Shown here in pieces: positions 41,876-51,122 of a stretch of 64,000 nt of DNA (positions within the stretch are counted from its first letter, which is position 1; every line of letters starts with the position of its first letter). The notes beneath the pieces are model-generated. The model worked only from the letters and a program-made list of their open reading frames with translations. It made no database searches and was not told where the DNA came from. This DNA is from Paenibacillus pasadenensis (lineage in GTDB: Bacteria; Bacillota; Bacilli; Paenibacillales; Paenibacillaceae), in assembly GCF_023715725.1 (NCBI RefSeq), contig NZ_JAMBOT010000002.1, forward strand, positions 682,001-746,000, written 5' to 3'. A program made the translations under genes and the position numbers.

Positions 41876-43333
41876 ATGGACATGCAGACGATTACGGAGA
41901 TTATCGAGTCAGCCGCACCGATGACGCTGCAGCAGATAATCGAGCAGGAGATTTCGGACTGGCGCCGCTCCCCGCAGCGCAAGGACATGTTGGACGGTCA
42001 GCGGTACTACCGCATGAAACACGACATCTTGAGCCGAAATAGAACGGTGATCGGCGAGGGCGGCAGGCAAGTCGCTGCTGCAAATATGGCTGACAACAAG
42101 CTGGTTCATGGATACGTCCGCAAGCTGGTCGACCAAAAGGCTAACTACCTGCTAGGTAAGCAGCCATCGCTCCAGACGGACAATGAGGCTTACGCGGAGC
42201 ATTTGAAGGACGTCATCGGCAAGGAGTTCTGGCGGATGCTGAAAAACCTGGGCAAAGACGCCGTGACCAACGGCAAAGCCTGGCTGCAGGTTTATTACGA
42301 CGAAGCTGGCGAGCTGTCGTTTAAGCGGATTCCTGCACACGAAGTCATTCCGCTCTGGCGTGACGCCGCTCACACCGAGCTGGACGCGCTGATCCGCATG
42401 TACGAGGTGGACTATTACGAGGGCAGGACCAAGCACGTTGTCACAAAAGTGGAATATTGGGACTCGAAGGGCGTGCAGCATTTTACGATGGACGGCCCAG
42501 GGCACGCCGGGCTCGTGCCGGACACCGACGGACCGCGAGCACATTTCGCTGTTGTTGGTCGAGACGGAGCGGAAAGCGGGCTGAACTGGGAACGGCTGCC
42601 GTGGGTCTGCTGGAAATATAACGACGACGAGCTGCCGTTAATTGTTATGGTTCGCTCGCTGGTGGACGACTACGACCGCAAGCGATCCGATAACGCAAAT
42701 GTAATCGAGGACACGCCAAATAGTATTTACGTGCTGGATAACCTTGACGGACAGGATCTCGGGGAGTTTAGGCGTAACCTGTCGACCTTCCGTGCAATCA
42801 AGTTGGCAGGATCCAAGGACTATCCTGCATCGGTTACAACGCTGGAGACAAACTTGGACAGCGAAGCTTTTGAAAAGCACATGGACTCGCTGCGCAAAGC
42901 TATTTACGAGTTTGGTAGAGGCGTAGACACGCAGTCGGATAAGCTCGGCAGCAGTCCGTCGGGTATTGCGCTGCGGTTCCTCTTCGGCGATCTGGATCTT
43001 GACGCAAATGACATGGAGAACGAGTTTCAGGCTGCATTCGAGCAGCTTCTGTGGTTTGTGGATCAGCACCTTGCCAATGTCACGGGAGCGGATTTCAGCG
43101 ATGAGAGCGTCGACCTGATCTTTAACCGCGACATTCCGATTAACGAAACCGAGGCGGTAACCAATGCCAAAAACAGTGCCGGTGTAATCTCCCAGGAAAC
43201 CATTATCGCTAACCATCCATGGACAACGGATGTTAAGGACGAGCTGCAACGTCTGGAAGATGAAGCAGGTACGGAGCTCGGGGCCGATCCATATACACAG
43301 CAGCCAGCCGGAGGTGATCCGAATGCTAAGTAA
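41876..43333 (+). CDS. Portal protein (SPP1 gp6-like)
   Basis: Forms the dodecameric vertex through which DNA enters the head. The 485-residue protein has features of the SPP1 gp6 family: YYRMKHDILSR, NKLVHGYVRKLVDQKANYLLGKQP (seen as KLVHGYVRKLVDQKANY), DEAGELSFKRIPAHEVIP and ALRFLFGDLDLDAN near 360. GAGGTGAG precedes the start. The order terL-portal-MuF protein is canonical. Confidence 0.95.
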   Translation: MDMQTITEIIESAAPMTLQQIIEQEISDWRRSPQRKDMLDGQRYYRMKHDILSRNRTVIGEGGRQVAAANMADNKLVHGYVRKLVDQKANYLLGKQPSLQTDNEAYAEHLKDVIGKEFWRMLKNLGKDAVTNGKAWLQVYYDEAGELSFKRIPAHEVIPLWRDAAHTELDALIRMYEVDYYEGRTKHVVTKVEYWDSKGVQHFTMDGPGHAGLVPDTDGPRAHFAVVGRDGAESGLNWERLPWVCWKYNDDELPLIVMVRSLVDDYDRKRSDNANVIEDTPNSIYVLDNLDGQDLGEFRRNLSTFRAIKLAGSKDYPASVTTLETNLDSEAFEKHMDSLRKAIYEFGRGVDTQSDKLGSSPSGIALRFLFGDLDLDANDMENEFQAAFEQLLWFVDQHLANVTGADFSDESVDLIFNRDIPINETEAVTNAKNSAGVISQETIIANHPWTTDVKDELQRLEDEAGTELGADPYTQQPAGGDPNAK

Positions 43334-43517
43334 GCAAGCGGCACGCCGGGTTAATAAGTTGATTGTTTCCTTGTGCGGTCGAGTGGAATCGGATGCCGGC
43401 GTAATCACCGCTGAACAGGTGGAACCGATTGCCCGCCTTGTCGATGCACTCGGCCCGCAGGGAAGCACAACGGATGCGATTGGATTCACGGCACCGGTGG
43501 GGGATGAAGACGAATGA
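43323..43517 (+). CDS. Small head-module protein (64 aa)
   Basis: A 64-residue protein starting MLSKQAARRVNKLIVSLCGR and ending acidic (APVGDEDE). GGAGGTG lies 7 bases before the ATG, and it overlaps portal and MuF genes on both sides. Unknown function; position suggests a portal accessory. Confidence 0.65.
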   Translation: MLSKQAARRVNKLIVSLCGRVESDAGVITAEQVEPIARLVDALGPQGSTTDAIGFTAPVGDEDE

Positions 43518-45148
43518 AGCCGGCTAGCTATTGGGAGCAGCGAACGGCGGAGGTTTCCGAAGCGGCGTTTAAACAGGTTGATGCTTTCGAAAACGTCATG
43601 CTGCGGGAGTATACGCAAGCGCTGGACCGCATCAAGGAGCGGATGGCAGCCTTTTACGGACGCTACGCTACCAACGATGGAATCAGCCTGACGGATGCCC
43701 GCAAACAGCTGACAGGCAAAGAGCTGACCGCGCATCGGATGACCCTTGAGGAGTTTACGGCCAAGGCAAAAGCCAACACGGACGGCAAATGGACACAGGA
43801 ACTTAACCGCGCCTCGTTCAAAGCCCGCGTTTCCCGCTTGGAGGCGCTGGAGCTGCAAGTGCGGCAAGAAGTCGAAGTACTGGCTGCGAGCCGTCAGCGC
43901 GGCACGGGCAAGCTGCTCGGCGACATTTACGAGGATACGTATTACAAAACCGGATACGAGCTGCAGCGCGGGCTTGGCATCGGGACCAGCTTCGCTCGCA
44001 TCAACAAGCCAGGGCTGGACAAGGTGCTCGGCACGGAGTTTGCAGGGAGCAACTGGAGCAAGCGCATTTGGGGCGATCGGGATAAGCTGGTGCAGGAGCT
44101 TCGCACTAAAATGTCGCAGGCGTTCATTCGTGGCGAGCCGCTGGAGCGCCTGGCATCCGAAGTTTCCAAGCGGATGGAAGTGTCTCTTTCCAATGCGCGC
44201 CGCTTGGTACAGACGGAGAGCGCCTTTTTCACAGGACAAGCTGCCATGGACGGATACAAGGCGACGCGGGGCGTGGTCAAGGCTTACAAGATCGTAGCGA
44301 CTCTCGACCGCCGGACTAGCGACATCTGCCAGGACATGGACGGCCAGGTATTCAAGCTGGAGGAAATGCGCGTCGGAGAAACGTATCCGCCTTTCCACTC
44401 CCATTGCCGCACGGCAACGGTTGCGGAGTTTGATAACGCCGGCATTGTGGATCTGGGCAAACGGCTCGCACGGGATGATGACGGCAGCGTGTATAAGGTA
44501 CCGAGCACGATGAAGTATCCCGAATGGAAGCAGAAATACCTTGTCGACGAGGAACCTGAGCCGGCAGCTCCCGTACAAAAGGATAAACGTGGTACAATGA
44601 AGGTGAGGCAGTTTACCACCGCATCTGATGTTGCCGCGTGGAATGACGAAGTTGCACCGGCATGGATTGGTGAGCTCACCTCTGCGGAGGAGGGCGCGGT
44701 TAAATTATATTCGGGAAGCTCCTACTCCGAAATCAACCGCCACCTGCGGCAAGCGGCGACCAATGAACATTGGGACCGCATCATTGAAAGCATTAGTACG
44801 GGGCTGCAGAAGTTTCCACTTCGGGAAGCGATCGAGGTGTACCGCGGCTTGAGCCAGAACGTTTTCGGAACTTCGGATCCAGACGAGCTTGTCGGCATGA
44901 GAGTCCGTGATATGGCGTTCATGAGCACGTCGCTTTTGCCAAGCAGTGCTTTTGGTGGACAGGTGAAGCTGGTACTTCGGCTGCCGCCGGGTACAATTGG
45001 CGCACCGATTCAATCACTAAGCGACTTTCCAAATGAGTTTGAGTTCCTGCTTGATAAAGGGACCGAATATGAAATCATTGAAGCACTGTCCGAAAATGGC
45101 AAGCTAACTTTAATTGTGGAGGTAATTCCAGATGAAGGACAAACCTGA
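43514..45148 (+). CDS. MuF-like minor head protein fused to ADP-ribosyltransferase
   Basis: A 544-residue two-domain protein. Residues 1-330 are an SPP1 gp7/MuF minor head protein, ending in the signature YPPFHSHCRTATVAEF. After a linker (about 330-365) the C-terminus is an ADP-ribosyltransferase of R-S-E type: Arg444 in EVYRGL, S471-T472-S473 in AFMSTSLL, and E508-x-E510 in NEFEFLL. All catalytic positions are present. MuF proteins can be injected with DNA, so the ART may modify a host target early in infection. The target is unknown. Confidence 0.93.
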   Translation: MKPASYWEQRTAEVSEAAFKQVDAFENVMLREYTQALDRIKERMAAFYGRYATNDGISLTDARKQLTGKELTAHRMTLEEFTAKAKANTDGKWTQELNRASFKARVSRLEALELQVRQEVEVLAASRQRGTGKLLGDIYEDTYYKTGYELQRGLGIGTSFARINKPGLDKVLGTEFAGSNWSKRIWGDRDKLVQELRTKMSQAFIRGEPLERLASEVSKRMEVSLSNARRLVQTESAFFTGQAAMDGYKATRGVVKAYKIVATLDRRTSDICQDMDGQVFKLEEMRVGETYPPFHSHCRTATVAEFDNAGIVDLGKRLARDDDGSVYKVPSTMKYPEWKQKYLVDEEPEPAAPVQKDKRGTMKVRQFTTASDVAAWNDEVAPAWIGELTSAEEGAVKLYSGSSYSEINRHLRQAATNEHWDRIIESISTGLQKFPLREAIEVYRGLSQNVFGTSDPDELVGMRVRDMAFMSTSLLPSSAFGGQVKLVLRLPPGTIGAPIQSLSDFPNEFEFLLDKGTEYEIIEALSENGKLTLIVEVIPDEGQT

Positions 45149-45254
45149 AAAAGAGGAAGCACGGATTCGCCCCGAACGTGAAGATCGATTTATCGGCACC
45201 GGCGAAGGGTTGATCATTACCAAGCCGCCAAAGAAAAAAGAACCGAAACCTTGA
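45132..45254 (+). CDS. Tiny charged protein overlapping the MuF-ART gene (40 aa)
   Basis: A 40-residue highly charged protein (KDKPEKEEARIRPEREDRF ... PPKKKEPKP). GGAGGT lies 8 bases before the ATG and the gene overlaps the MuF-ART 3' end by 17 bases. A terminator follows at once. It might be an immunity or dosing partner for the ART, but it has no fold clues. Confidence 0.6.
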   Translation: MKDKPEKEEARIRPEREDRFIGTGEGLIITKPPKKKEPKP

Positions 45255-45287
45255 AGCACTCCCGCTTAAAACGCGAGGGTGCTTTTT
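45255..45287 (+). terminator. Terminator between packaging and capsid genes
   Basis: AGCACTCCCGC and GCGAGGGTGCT form an 11-base stem with one wobble and one mismatch, followed by five T residues. About 95 bases lie between it and the scaffold gene; I see no convincing promoter there. Confidence 0.7.
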
Positions 45288-45381
45288 GTTTGCCGTCTTT
45301 TTGGTATTGCAGACGTTAAAGAACAAGACATCACCGGGCGCGACCGGGTAAACAAGCGAAGATGAAACGGAGGAACCGAAC

Positions 45382-45996
45382 ATGAATAAAGAACAATTTA
45401 TTGCACTGGGCCTTACCGATGATCTGGCGACTAAAGCCGCCGCCGCATCCGCTGACGAGCTGAAAAGCTTTGTTCCAAAGGCTCGCTTTGACGAAGTCAA
45501 TGAAAGCAAGAAGCAAGCCGAGAAGGACCGGGATAAGATTTCAGGTCAGCTCGAAGACGTGAAGAAGTCCGCCGGCGACAACGAGGCGCTGAAACAGCAA
45601 ATCGAGAAATTGCAGGGCGAGAACAAAACGGCCAAGGAGCAGTACGAGACGAAAGTCAAAGACATGCAAATGGAAACGGCAATCAAGCTCGCGCTGGCAG
45701 GCCAGGCCCATGACCTGGATATTGTAGCGGGACTGCTCGACAAAACGAAAATCCAGCTGGACGATGCGGGCACCGTCAAGGGCGGCCTGGACGATCAGCT
45801 GAAAGCCCTGCGCGAGAGCAAGGGCTTTTTGTTTTCGGAGGCCAAACCGGAGACGCCGAAGTTTAAAGGCGCAAAGCCGCCAGAAGGTGGAGATCCGAAA
45901 GGCGGAGGCGGAGAGCCAAGTGTCGGCGCAAGTTTTGCCAAAGCGGCAAATGAGAGCGGAAAAGCCCCCGCTGCCGCAAATAATCCTTGGGGCTAA
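45382..45996 (+). CDS. Capsid scaffolding protein
   Basis: A 204-residue protein with a long central coiled coil (about 30-100, KKQAEKDRDKISGQLEDVKK) and a Gly/Pro/Ala-rich C-terminus ending NNPWG. This is the composition of phage scaffolding proteins of the gp20 type, which guide head assembly and then leave. Position just before the capsid genes agrees. CGGAGG lies upstream. Confidence 0.85.
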   Translation: MNKEQFIALGLTDDLATKAAAASADELKSFVPKARFDEVNESKKQAEKDRDKISGQLEDVKKSAGDNEALKQQIEKLQGENKTAKEQYETKVKDMQMETAIKLALAGQAHDLDIVAGLLDKTKIQLDDAGTVKGGLDDQLKALRESKGFLFSEAKPETPKFKGAKPPEGGDPKGGGGEPSVGASFAKAANESGKAPAAANNPWG

Positions 45997-46014
45997 GAAG
46001 GGAGAAGTGACAGC

Positions 46015-46335
46015 ATGTATGTTCAAAAAACATCTGTAACGCAGCCGAATTTTCTGGCGAGCGCAAAATTTACGAGCTTCACCTATCAAGTTTCTGATGC
46101 TGGTGTTTTGGCAAATGCCCAGGGTCGCAAGATTGTCCCTGCTGGTACGGTCTACCCGGCCAACGACGCAACGGCAATCGGGCTGCTGCTCAATGACATC
46201 GACGTAACAACGGGACCGCAGCCGGGCGCTGTGCTTGTCGAGGCTTGGGTGCTTGAGGCTCGTCTGCCGGTAGCGCCTGCAGCTGCGGCTAAGACAGCTC
46301 TTGCAGGCAAGATCAAATTCAAAACGGGCGTTTAA
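46015..46335 (+). CDS. Head decoration-like protein
   Basis: A 106-residue beta-rich protein (KIVPAGTVYPANDATAIGLLLNDIDVT, seen as VPAGTVYPAND) between scaffold and major capsid genes, where small decoration or head-fibre proteins sit. GGGAGAAG precedes the start. Function is by position and general resemblance only. Confidence 0.65.
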   Translation: MYVQKTSVTQPNFLASAKFTSFTYQVSDAGVLANAQGRKIVPAGTVYPANDATAIGLLLNDIDVTTGPQPGAVLVEAWVLEARLPVAPAAAAKTALAGKIKFKTGV

Positions 46336-46360
46336 TCGACCAAAGGAGGAATAAGGAACT

Positions 46361-47380
46361 ATGGCAACTGTTCTGGAACTGTTTAACCAAAAAGAAATCC
46401 TTAACTATCTGAAGAATCGCACGTACCCTGCGTTGCTGGGCGAGACACTGTTCCCAGAGGTCAAGCGCGCATCGCTTGAATTTGACATCATCAAAGGCGC
46501 GGGGCGCTCGCCGGTTATCGCATCGGTGCATGCGTTTGACACCGAGGCCGAGATCGGTAGCCGTGAGGCGTCCAAGATGGCGATGGAGCTTGCGCTAATC
46601 AAACGCAAGCTACGTCTGGGCGAGAAAGAAATTGTCGCCCTCGAATCCCCTCGTAATGCTGCAGAGGAGCAATACCTGATGAAACAGGTCTATGACGACA
46701 TTGACAGCCTTGTCGCTTCCGTAAGGGCGCGCATCGAGCTAATGCGTATGGAAGTGTTGGCGAGTGGTAAGGTCACACTCGCAGAGAATAATCTGTCGGC
46801 TACCGTTGACTATGGCGTGCCGGCGAACCATAAAGAGGTATTGTCCGGTACGAGCCTCTGGAGCGATGCGGCCAGTGATCCTATCGGTGACTTGCTGGAG
46901 TGGGGCAACGCGCTTGATGCGATGCCAACGAGGGCTCTAACGTCCAACACGGTCTTGAGCCGACTCCTGACACATCCGAAGGTAGCTGCAGCCCTCTACG
47001 GCAACGGCACAACTCGCATGGCAAGTCGCGGAGAATTGAATACCTACCTGCAGCAGCTCGGTCTCCCGGCGATCGCGACTTATGATGCAAAATACCGTAA
47101 ACAAGCAGCCAATGGGACGATCAGCTCCGCTCGGTACTTCCCGGAGAACAAAATTGTATTGTTCGGACCGGACACGCTTGGTGAAACGATTTACGGCCCA
47201 ACCGCCGAAGAGGTACGCCTGACCCGTGATCCTTCGATTGATACGCAAATGGTCGGCAATGTGCTGGCGATGGTCTATGAGGAGGGCGCTGATCCAGTCA
47301 GCACATGGACGAAGGCTGTTGCAACCGCGCTGCCGTCGTTTCCCGAAGCGGATAACGTATTCCAGGCGCAAGTCATTTAA
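46361..47380 (+). CDS. Major capsid protein
   Basis: A 339-residue protein of the major capsid E-like family with the HK97 fold: LGETLFPEVKRASLEFDIIKG (seen as LGETLFPEVKR), ASVHAFDTEAEIGSRE, the long spine helix around residues 85-130, and LFGPDTLGETIYGPT near 275. AGGAGG lies upstream. Its location after the scaffold and before the connector genes supports the call. Confidence 0.9.
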   Translation: MATVLELFNQKEILNYLKNRTYPALLGETLFPEVKRASLEFDIIKGAGRSPVIASVHAFDTEAEIGSREASKMAMELALIKRKLRLGEKEIVALESPRNAAEEQYLMKQVYDDIDSLVASVRARIELMRMEVLASGKVTLAENNLSATVDYGVPANHKEVLSGTSLWSDAASDPIGDLLEWGNALDAMPTRALTSNTVLSRLLTHPKVAAALYGNGTTRMASRGELNTYLQQLGLPAIATYDAKYRKQAANGTISSARYFPENKIVLFGPDTLGETIYGPTAEEVRLTRDPSIDTQMVGNVLAMVYEEGADPVSTWTKAVATALPSFPEADNVFQAQVI

Positions 47381-47395
47381 GGAGGCTGACGCTGC

Positions 47396-47566
47396 ATGAA
47401 GGTACAAGTCAACGATATCAGCATCAAGCATAACGGTCGCCGGTATGCCGCCGGCGAGACGATTGAACTAACCGCTGCGGAGCATGAGGGTATCGCCTCT
47501 CTTGTCACCGTGCTTGAGGATGAAAAGGCTAAGTCCGGCAAAGCGGCAGATAAGAGCAATGCTTAA
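47396..47566 (+). CDS. Small head-tail module protein (56 aa)
   Basis: A 56-residue protein starting MKVQVNDISIKHNGRRYAAGE, with a charged Lys-rich C-terminus. AAGGAGG lies about 10 bases before the ATG. It resembles short proteins found after the capsid gene in many phages. Overlaps the next gene by 8 bases. Confidence 0.7.
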   Translation: MKVQVNDISIKHNGRRYAAGETIELTAAEHEGIASLVTVLEDEKAKSGKAADKSNA

Positions 47567-47942
47567 TCCGGCAGAGATCCGCGAGCTGGCAAAAAAGCGG
47601 CTGGGACTCGTAGACAGCACGCATGACGGGCTAATCGACCTTTACGTCGCAGATGTGGAGCAGGGAATCAAGACGTTCTGCAACATTCCCGCGGTACCCT
47701 TGGAGCTTAGCTTCACCTGGGCCGCTATGGTGGCTGCTGCAGTGACAGCTGAGCAGTCTGCGCTCATTTATCCAAAGCCGGAAGCTCCAGAAGCCTACGA
47801 GACTACAATCGGGGATACGTCGGTTAAGCCGATCGCTCCGGTTGGCGTCCAGGCTCCGCCGCGACCAAGCGTGACGGTGGTCGACTCGGTGCTGTTTGAT
47901 TACGAGGCGCAGCTTGTGCGTTTTCGTAGATTGAGGTGGTAG
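47559..47942 (+). CDS. Head-tail connector protein (gp6-like)
   Basis: A 127-residue protein with a helical N-terminus (NPAEIRELAKKRLG, DGLIDLYVADVEQGIKTFCNI), the pattern of phage gp6/gp15-type adaptor proteins that extend the portal. The start is inside the preceding gene; ribosome site is weak. Assignment rests on pattern and position. Confidence 0.75.
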   Translation: MLNPAEIRELAKKRLGLVDSTHDGLIDLYVADVEQGIKTFCNIPAVPLELSFTWAAMVAAAVTAEQSALIYPKPEAPEAYETTIGDTSVKPIAPVGVQAPPRPSVTVVDSVLFDYEAQLVRFRRLRW

Positions 47943-47944
47943 TC

Positions 47945-48313
47945 ATGGATTATACAAAGCACCGCGAGGCAATCGAGCGGATGTATAACGATCTGGCGAC
48001 GATTAGCCGGATGGTAACGACAACCAAGCCAAACGGAGCTAAACAGCAGGGGCTGGTCCAGATTTATGCGGATCAGCCCTGTTTTTTGTCCGCTGGAGCT
48101 GCCGCGGCGAACACACAGACGGATAACCAGAACGACATCCGCGCGAGCATGAAGCTTTTTATCGCCCCGGAGGTCGAGATCCGACAGGGCGATGAAATCG
48201 TAATTAGCCGTTTCGGTGCGCCTCATCGGATTTGGCGGTACAACGCCGGCGAACCGCTGCCGCCGTACCCAACGCACCAAGAGGTCGAGTTACTGCGCGA
48301 GGATTACGCATGA
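47945..48313 (+). CDS. Head-closure-like protein
   Basis: A 122-residue protein with features of phage head-tail joining/stopper proteins (CFLSAGAAAANTQTDNQNDIRAS, FIAPEVEIRQGDEIVISRFG seen in parts). GAGGTGG lies 7 bases before the ATG at 47945. Position between adaptor and tail completion genes fits. Confidence 0.72.
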   Translation: MDYTKHREAIERMYNDLATISRMVTTTKPNGAKQQGLVQIYADQPCFLSAGAAAANTQTDNQNDIRASMKLFIAPEVEIRQGDEIVISRFGAPHRIWRYNAGEPLPPYPTHQEVELLREDYA

Positions 48314-48726
48314 GCCGCCGCTTGAAGCCGATTGACTATTCCCAGCTTGACGCCGTCGTCGCCAATCTCGATGAGGTACTACGCCGCGGCGAGGTCGAGC
48401 AGCTTATGCAGGATTGCCTGCTAGAGATTGCCTACCGGATCGAGGCGCAGGCCAAGCTGCTGACGCCGGTCGACTCCGGGGAGCTGCGGCGCAACTGGCG
48501 CGTCGGAGAGATTACCCGTGCCGGTAATGAATATCAAATCGAGATCGTCAACAACACCGAGTATGCCAGCTTCATTGAGTTCGGGCACAGGCACGGCGTG
48601 GATCTGACGAAATGGCGGGACGGGAAGTTTATGCTGCGCACGGCGGTTGAGACGGTGGAGGGGCAACTGCAAGCGATCTTTGACCGACATGTCCGTGAGC
48701 TGCATCGCCGGATTTTTGGAGGCTGA
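48310..48726 (+). CDS. HK97 gp10-like tail-completion protein
   Basis: A 138-residue protein with the gp10 family core AQAKLLTPVDSGELRRNW then NNTEYASFIEFGHR (about 50-95). The family joins head and tail. ATGA overlap with the previous gene. Confidence 0.85.
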   Translation: MSRRLKPIDYSQLDAVVANLDEVLRRGEVEQLMQDCLLEIAYRIEAQAKLLTPVDSGELRRNWRVGEITRAGNEYQIEIVNNTEYASFIEFGHRHGVDLTKWRDGKFMLRTAVETVEGQLQAIFDRHVRELHRRIFGG

Positions 48727-48729
48727 GCC

Positions 48730-49152
48730 ATGATAACCGTAAACGATGTAAAGGACGGCGTTGTGCGCGCGCTGGTGACGCGCTGGCCTGATTGGGCGGT
48801 ATACGACGAGCCGATCCAGCAGGGGTTGAAGGAACCCTGCTTCCGCGTCCAAGTGCTGCCAATCACCCAAACGTCAGGCATCGGTCGGCGACGGATCCGC
48901 TCGCATAGTGTCGCTGTGGCTTACTTTGGCCTCTCAGACGAGGACCGGCACGCTGTCGGAGCGGAGTTGTTAGAAGTGCTGGAGCGCATCGACACGGGCA
49001 GCGGGTTGGCAACGGGATCCGGGATGCAATATCAAATTGTCGACGATGTGCTGCAGATGTCGGTGCAATACAGCATCCATCTGATGCGGGCTCGAGCCGA
49101 GCCGCAGCGCATGCAGAAATTGAAGGAGGAGATCAAGCTTGAAGAAAGCTGA
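48730..49152 (+). CDS. Tail terminator-like protein
   Basis: A 140-residue protein starting MITVNDVKDGVVRALVTRWPDW with a mixed alpha/beta pattern (CFRVQVLPITQT, VAVAYFGLSDEDRH). Proteins of this pattern between gp10-like and sheath genes cap the tail tube in PBSX-like phages. Overlaps the next gene by 14 bases. Confidence 0.7.
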   Translation: MITVNDVKDGVVRALVTRWPDWAVYDEPIQQGLKEPCFRVQVLPITQTSGIGRRRIRSHSVAVAYFGLSDEDRHAVGAELLEVLERIDTGSGLATGSGMQYQIVDDVLQMSVQYSIHLMRARAEPQRMQKLKEEIKLEES

Positions 49153-49330
49153 AACGGAACATGTCCAGTCCGAAGCACAGGGCTACACAAAGGCACAGCT
49201 GCTGCAATCGCAGCGATTTGCGGCTGACCGAGACGTACTGACAGCGCTATTGGTCGATGACCAAGTTTACACGCTGATTGATGTCCAGCAACAACTGGAT
49301 AAATTTTATCAACGGGAGGTGCAGGCATAA
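49139..49330 (+). CDS. Small tail-module protein (63 aa)
   Basis: A 63-residue protein with TKAQLLQSQRFAADRDVLTALL. The TTG start at 49139 is supported by AAGGAGGAG about 8 bases upstream. Adjacent to and overlapping the sheath gene. Unknown function, though short proteins occur at this point in related phages. Confidence 0.7.
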   Translation: MKKAETEHVQSEAQGYTKAQLLQSQRFAADRDVLTALLVDDQVYTLIDVQQQLDKFYQREVQA

Positions 49331-50646
49331 TGGCAGGAGGCACATGGACAATGCAAAATAAAGTGCGGCCAGGCGTCTACATTAATATCGTTTCCGCTCC
49401 GGCAGCACTCGGCAGAACGGGCACTCGCGGTACAGCTGCGGTGGCGTTGACGCTGGGATGGGGCTCTCCGAAGTCGCTGCTTACCCTTGAAGCTGGCGAG
49501 GATCCTACGGCGAAGCTTGGCTATCCGCTGACGGCGCCGGAGCTGCTGCTGGTGCGGGAAGGACTCAAGCGGGCAAGCAAACTGCTCGTTTACCGGCTCA
49601 ACGACGGGGTCAAGGCTTCCGCCACGCTCGGCGCGCTGACGGCGACGGCAAAGTATTCCGGGGTGCGCGGTAACGACATCAGCGTGGTTGTCGCGTCCAG
49701 CGTGGACGTGCCAGGCTCTTTCGAGGTCAGCACAAGGCTGGCAGGTGTTGAAGTCAACAAGCAAATCGTTGCCAGCATTGCTGCACTTGTTGCCAATGAC
49801 TGGGTGGTCTGGAGCGGAACCGGAACGCTGACCGCATCGGCAGGCACGCCGCTGGCCGGGGGAACGAACGGCACAACAACCAATGCTGACCACACCAACT
49901 TCATGGCAGCGCTGGAGCTGGCCGACTTCAATACAGCGGCTTACCCGGGAACGGACGCAACGCTCAAAGGTGTGTATGCCGCATTCGCCCGTCGGCTCCG
50001 GGAGGACGAGGGGAAGAAGATCCAAGTCGTGCTGGAAAACTACCCGACGGCTAACCACGAGGGCGTGATCAGCGTCAAGAACGGCGTCGTGCTTGCCGAT
50101 GGAACGGCGCTGACAGCTGCGCAAGCTACGGTGTGGGTGGCGGCGGCAACCGCTGCGGCGGAAGTCACGGAGTCGCTTACCTATGACGCCTATGACGATG
50201 CTGTGGATGTCAGCCCGCGCTACACCAATACGCAGATTATCGCCGCGCTGCAGGCAGGAGAGTTCGTATTTACGCCGGGGCCGGGCGTCGCTCGCATCGA
50301 GCAGGACATTAACACCTTGACGGGATTTACCCCGGAGAAGGGCCGTGCCTTTGCCAAGAATCGTGTTATCCGTGTACTGGACGGCTTTGCGAACGACATT
50401 AAGGCGACCTTTGACGCTTTCTATTTGGGAAAAGTCGGCAATAACGCTGACGGCCGATCGCTGCTCAAGGGCGAAATCATTGCCCAGGTGTCTGCGCAGC
50501 AAGGCGCTGGAGCAATCCAAAACTTTGACCCTCAGACTGATGTCACCGTTACAGCAGGCGCCGAATCGGATAGCGTTTATGTGGAGCTGAACGTTCAGCC
50601 GGTTGACTCTGTCGAGAAAATCTACATGAAAGTGACGGTGAACTAA
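49330..50646 (+). CDS. xkdK: Tail sheath protein (XkdK-like)
   Basis: Contractile sheath subunit. The 438-residue protein has the sheath features RPGVYINIVSAPA at the N-terminus, GLKRASKLLVYRLN, VRGNDISVVV, and a C-terminal FAKNRVIRVLDGFANDIKATFDA then DVTVTAG and SVYVELNVQPVDSVEKIYMKV. It defines the phage as contractile-tailed. AACGGGAGGTG lies upstream; the start overlaps the preceding stop by one base. Confidence 0.95.
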   Translation: MAGGTWTMQNKVRPGVYINIVSAPAALGRTGTRGTAAVALTLGWGSPKSLLTLEAGEDPTAKLGYPLTAPELLLVREGLKRASKLLVYRLNDGVKASATLGALTATAKYSGVRGNDISVVVASSVDVPGSFEVSTRLAGVEVNKQIVASIAALVANDWVVWSGTGTLTASAGTPLAGGTNGTTTNADHTNFMAALELADFNTAAYPGTDATLKGVYAAFARRLREDEGKKIQVVLENYPTANHEGVISVKNGVVLADGTALTAAQATVWVAAATAAAEVTESLTYDAYDDAVDVSPRYTNTQIIAALQAGEFVFTPGPGVARIEQDINTLTGFTPEKGRAFAKNRVIRVLDGFANDIKATFDAFYLGKVGNNADGRSLLKGEIIAQVSAQQGAGAIQNFDPQTDVTVTAGAESDSVYVELNVQPVDSVEKIYMKVTVN

Positions 50647-50647
50647 A

Positions 50648-51112
50648 ATGGGTTTTCTCAAATCGAACGACACGATTTCGGGCCAGGAAGGACGGGCATT
50701 CGCGACAATCAACGGCGTCGTTGAGGAAATGTTCTATGTCCGCACATTGGAAGCGACCGCTGAAAAGCAAAAGGCTGAGGTAAAAACGCTTGGACGTCGA
50801 GGTACTCAGCACAAGGCGACCGGATGGTCCGGCACCGGCTCCATGACAATTTATTACGTCACGTCCCGCTTCCGCCAGCTGATGTACGATTACATCAAAA
50901 ACGGAAAAGACACCTATTTCAGTATCCAGGTTACGAATGAGGATCCGTCCTCGTCGATCGGCGCGCAGACCGTCATCTTGCGCGGCGTGAACCTGGACAG
51001 CGTCGTCATGGCATCCCTTGATACCGAAGCGGAAGCGCTGGATGAAGAAGTGTCCTTTACCTTCGACGATGTAGACATGACCGATCAATTCACAGCCCCG
51101 ACGCTGGGCTAA
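50648..51112 (+). CDS. xkdM: Tail tube protein (XkdM-like)
   Basis: Inner tube subunit. The 154-residue protein shows SGQEGRAFATINGVVEEMF, a central beta-rich region with TGWSGTGSMTIYYVTS, and EALDEEVSFTFDDVDMTDQF, matching XkdM. One base after the sheath gene, the usual arrangement. Confidence 0.92.
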   Translation: MGFLKSNDTISGQEGRAFATINGVVEEMFYVRTLEATAEKQKAEVKTLGRRGTQHKATGWSGTGSMTIYYVTSRFRQLMYDYIKNGKDTYFSIQVTNEDPSSSIGAQTVILRGVNLDSVVMASLDTEAEALDEEVSFTFDDVDMTDQFTAPTLG

Positions 51113-51122
51113 TAGGAGCGAT

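Noticed and set aside
42638..44578. Long reverse-strand ORF of 646 codons over portal and MuF genes
   Set aside because: It is a mirror of GC-rich codon use in the forward genes, has no ribosome site, and its translation shows no domain.
49309..50712. Reverse-strand ORF of 467 codons over the sheath gene
   Set aside because: The forward frame is a clear sheath protein; the reverse product is Arg/Cys/His-rich and without motifs.
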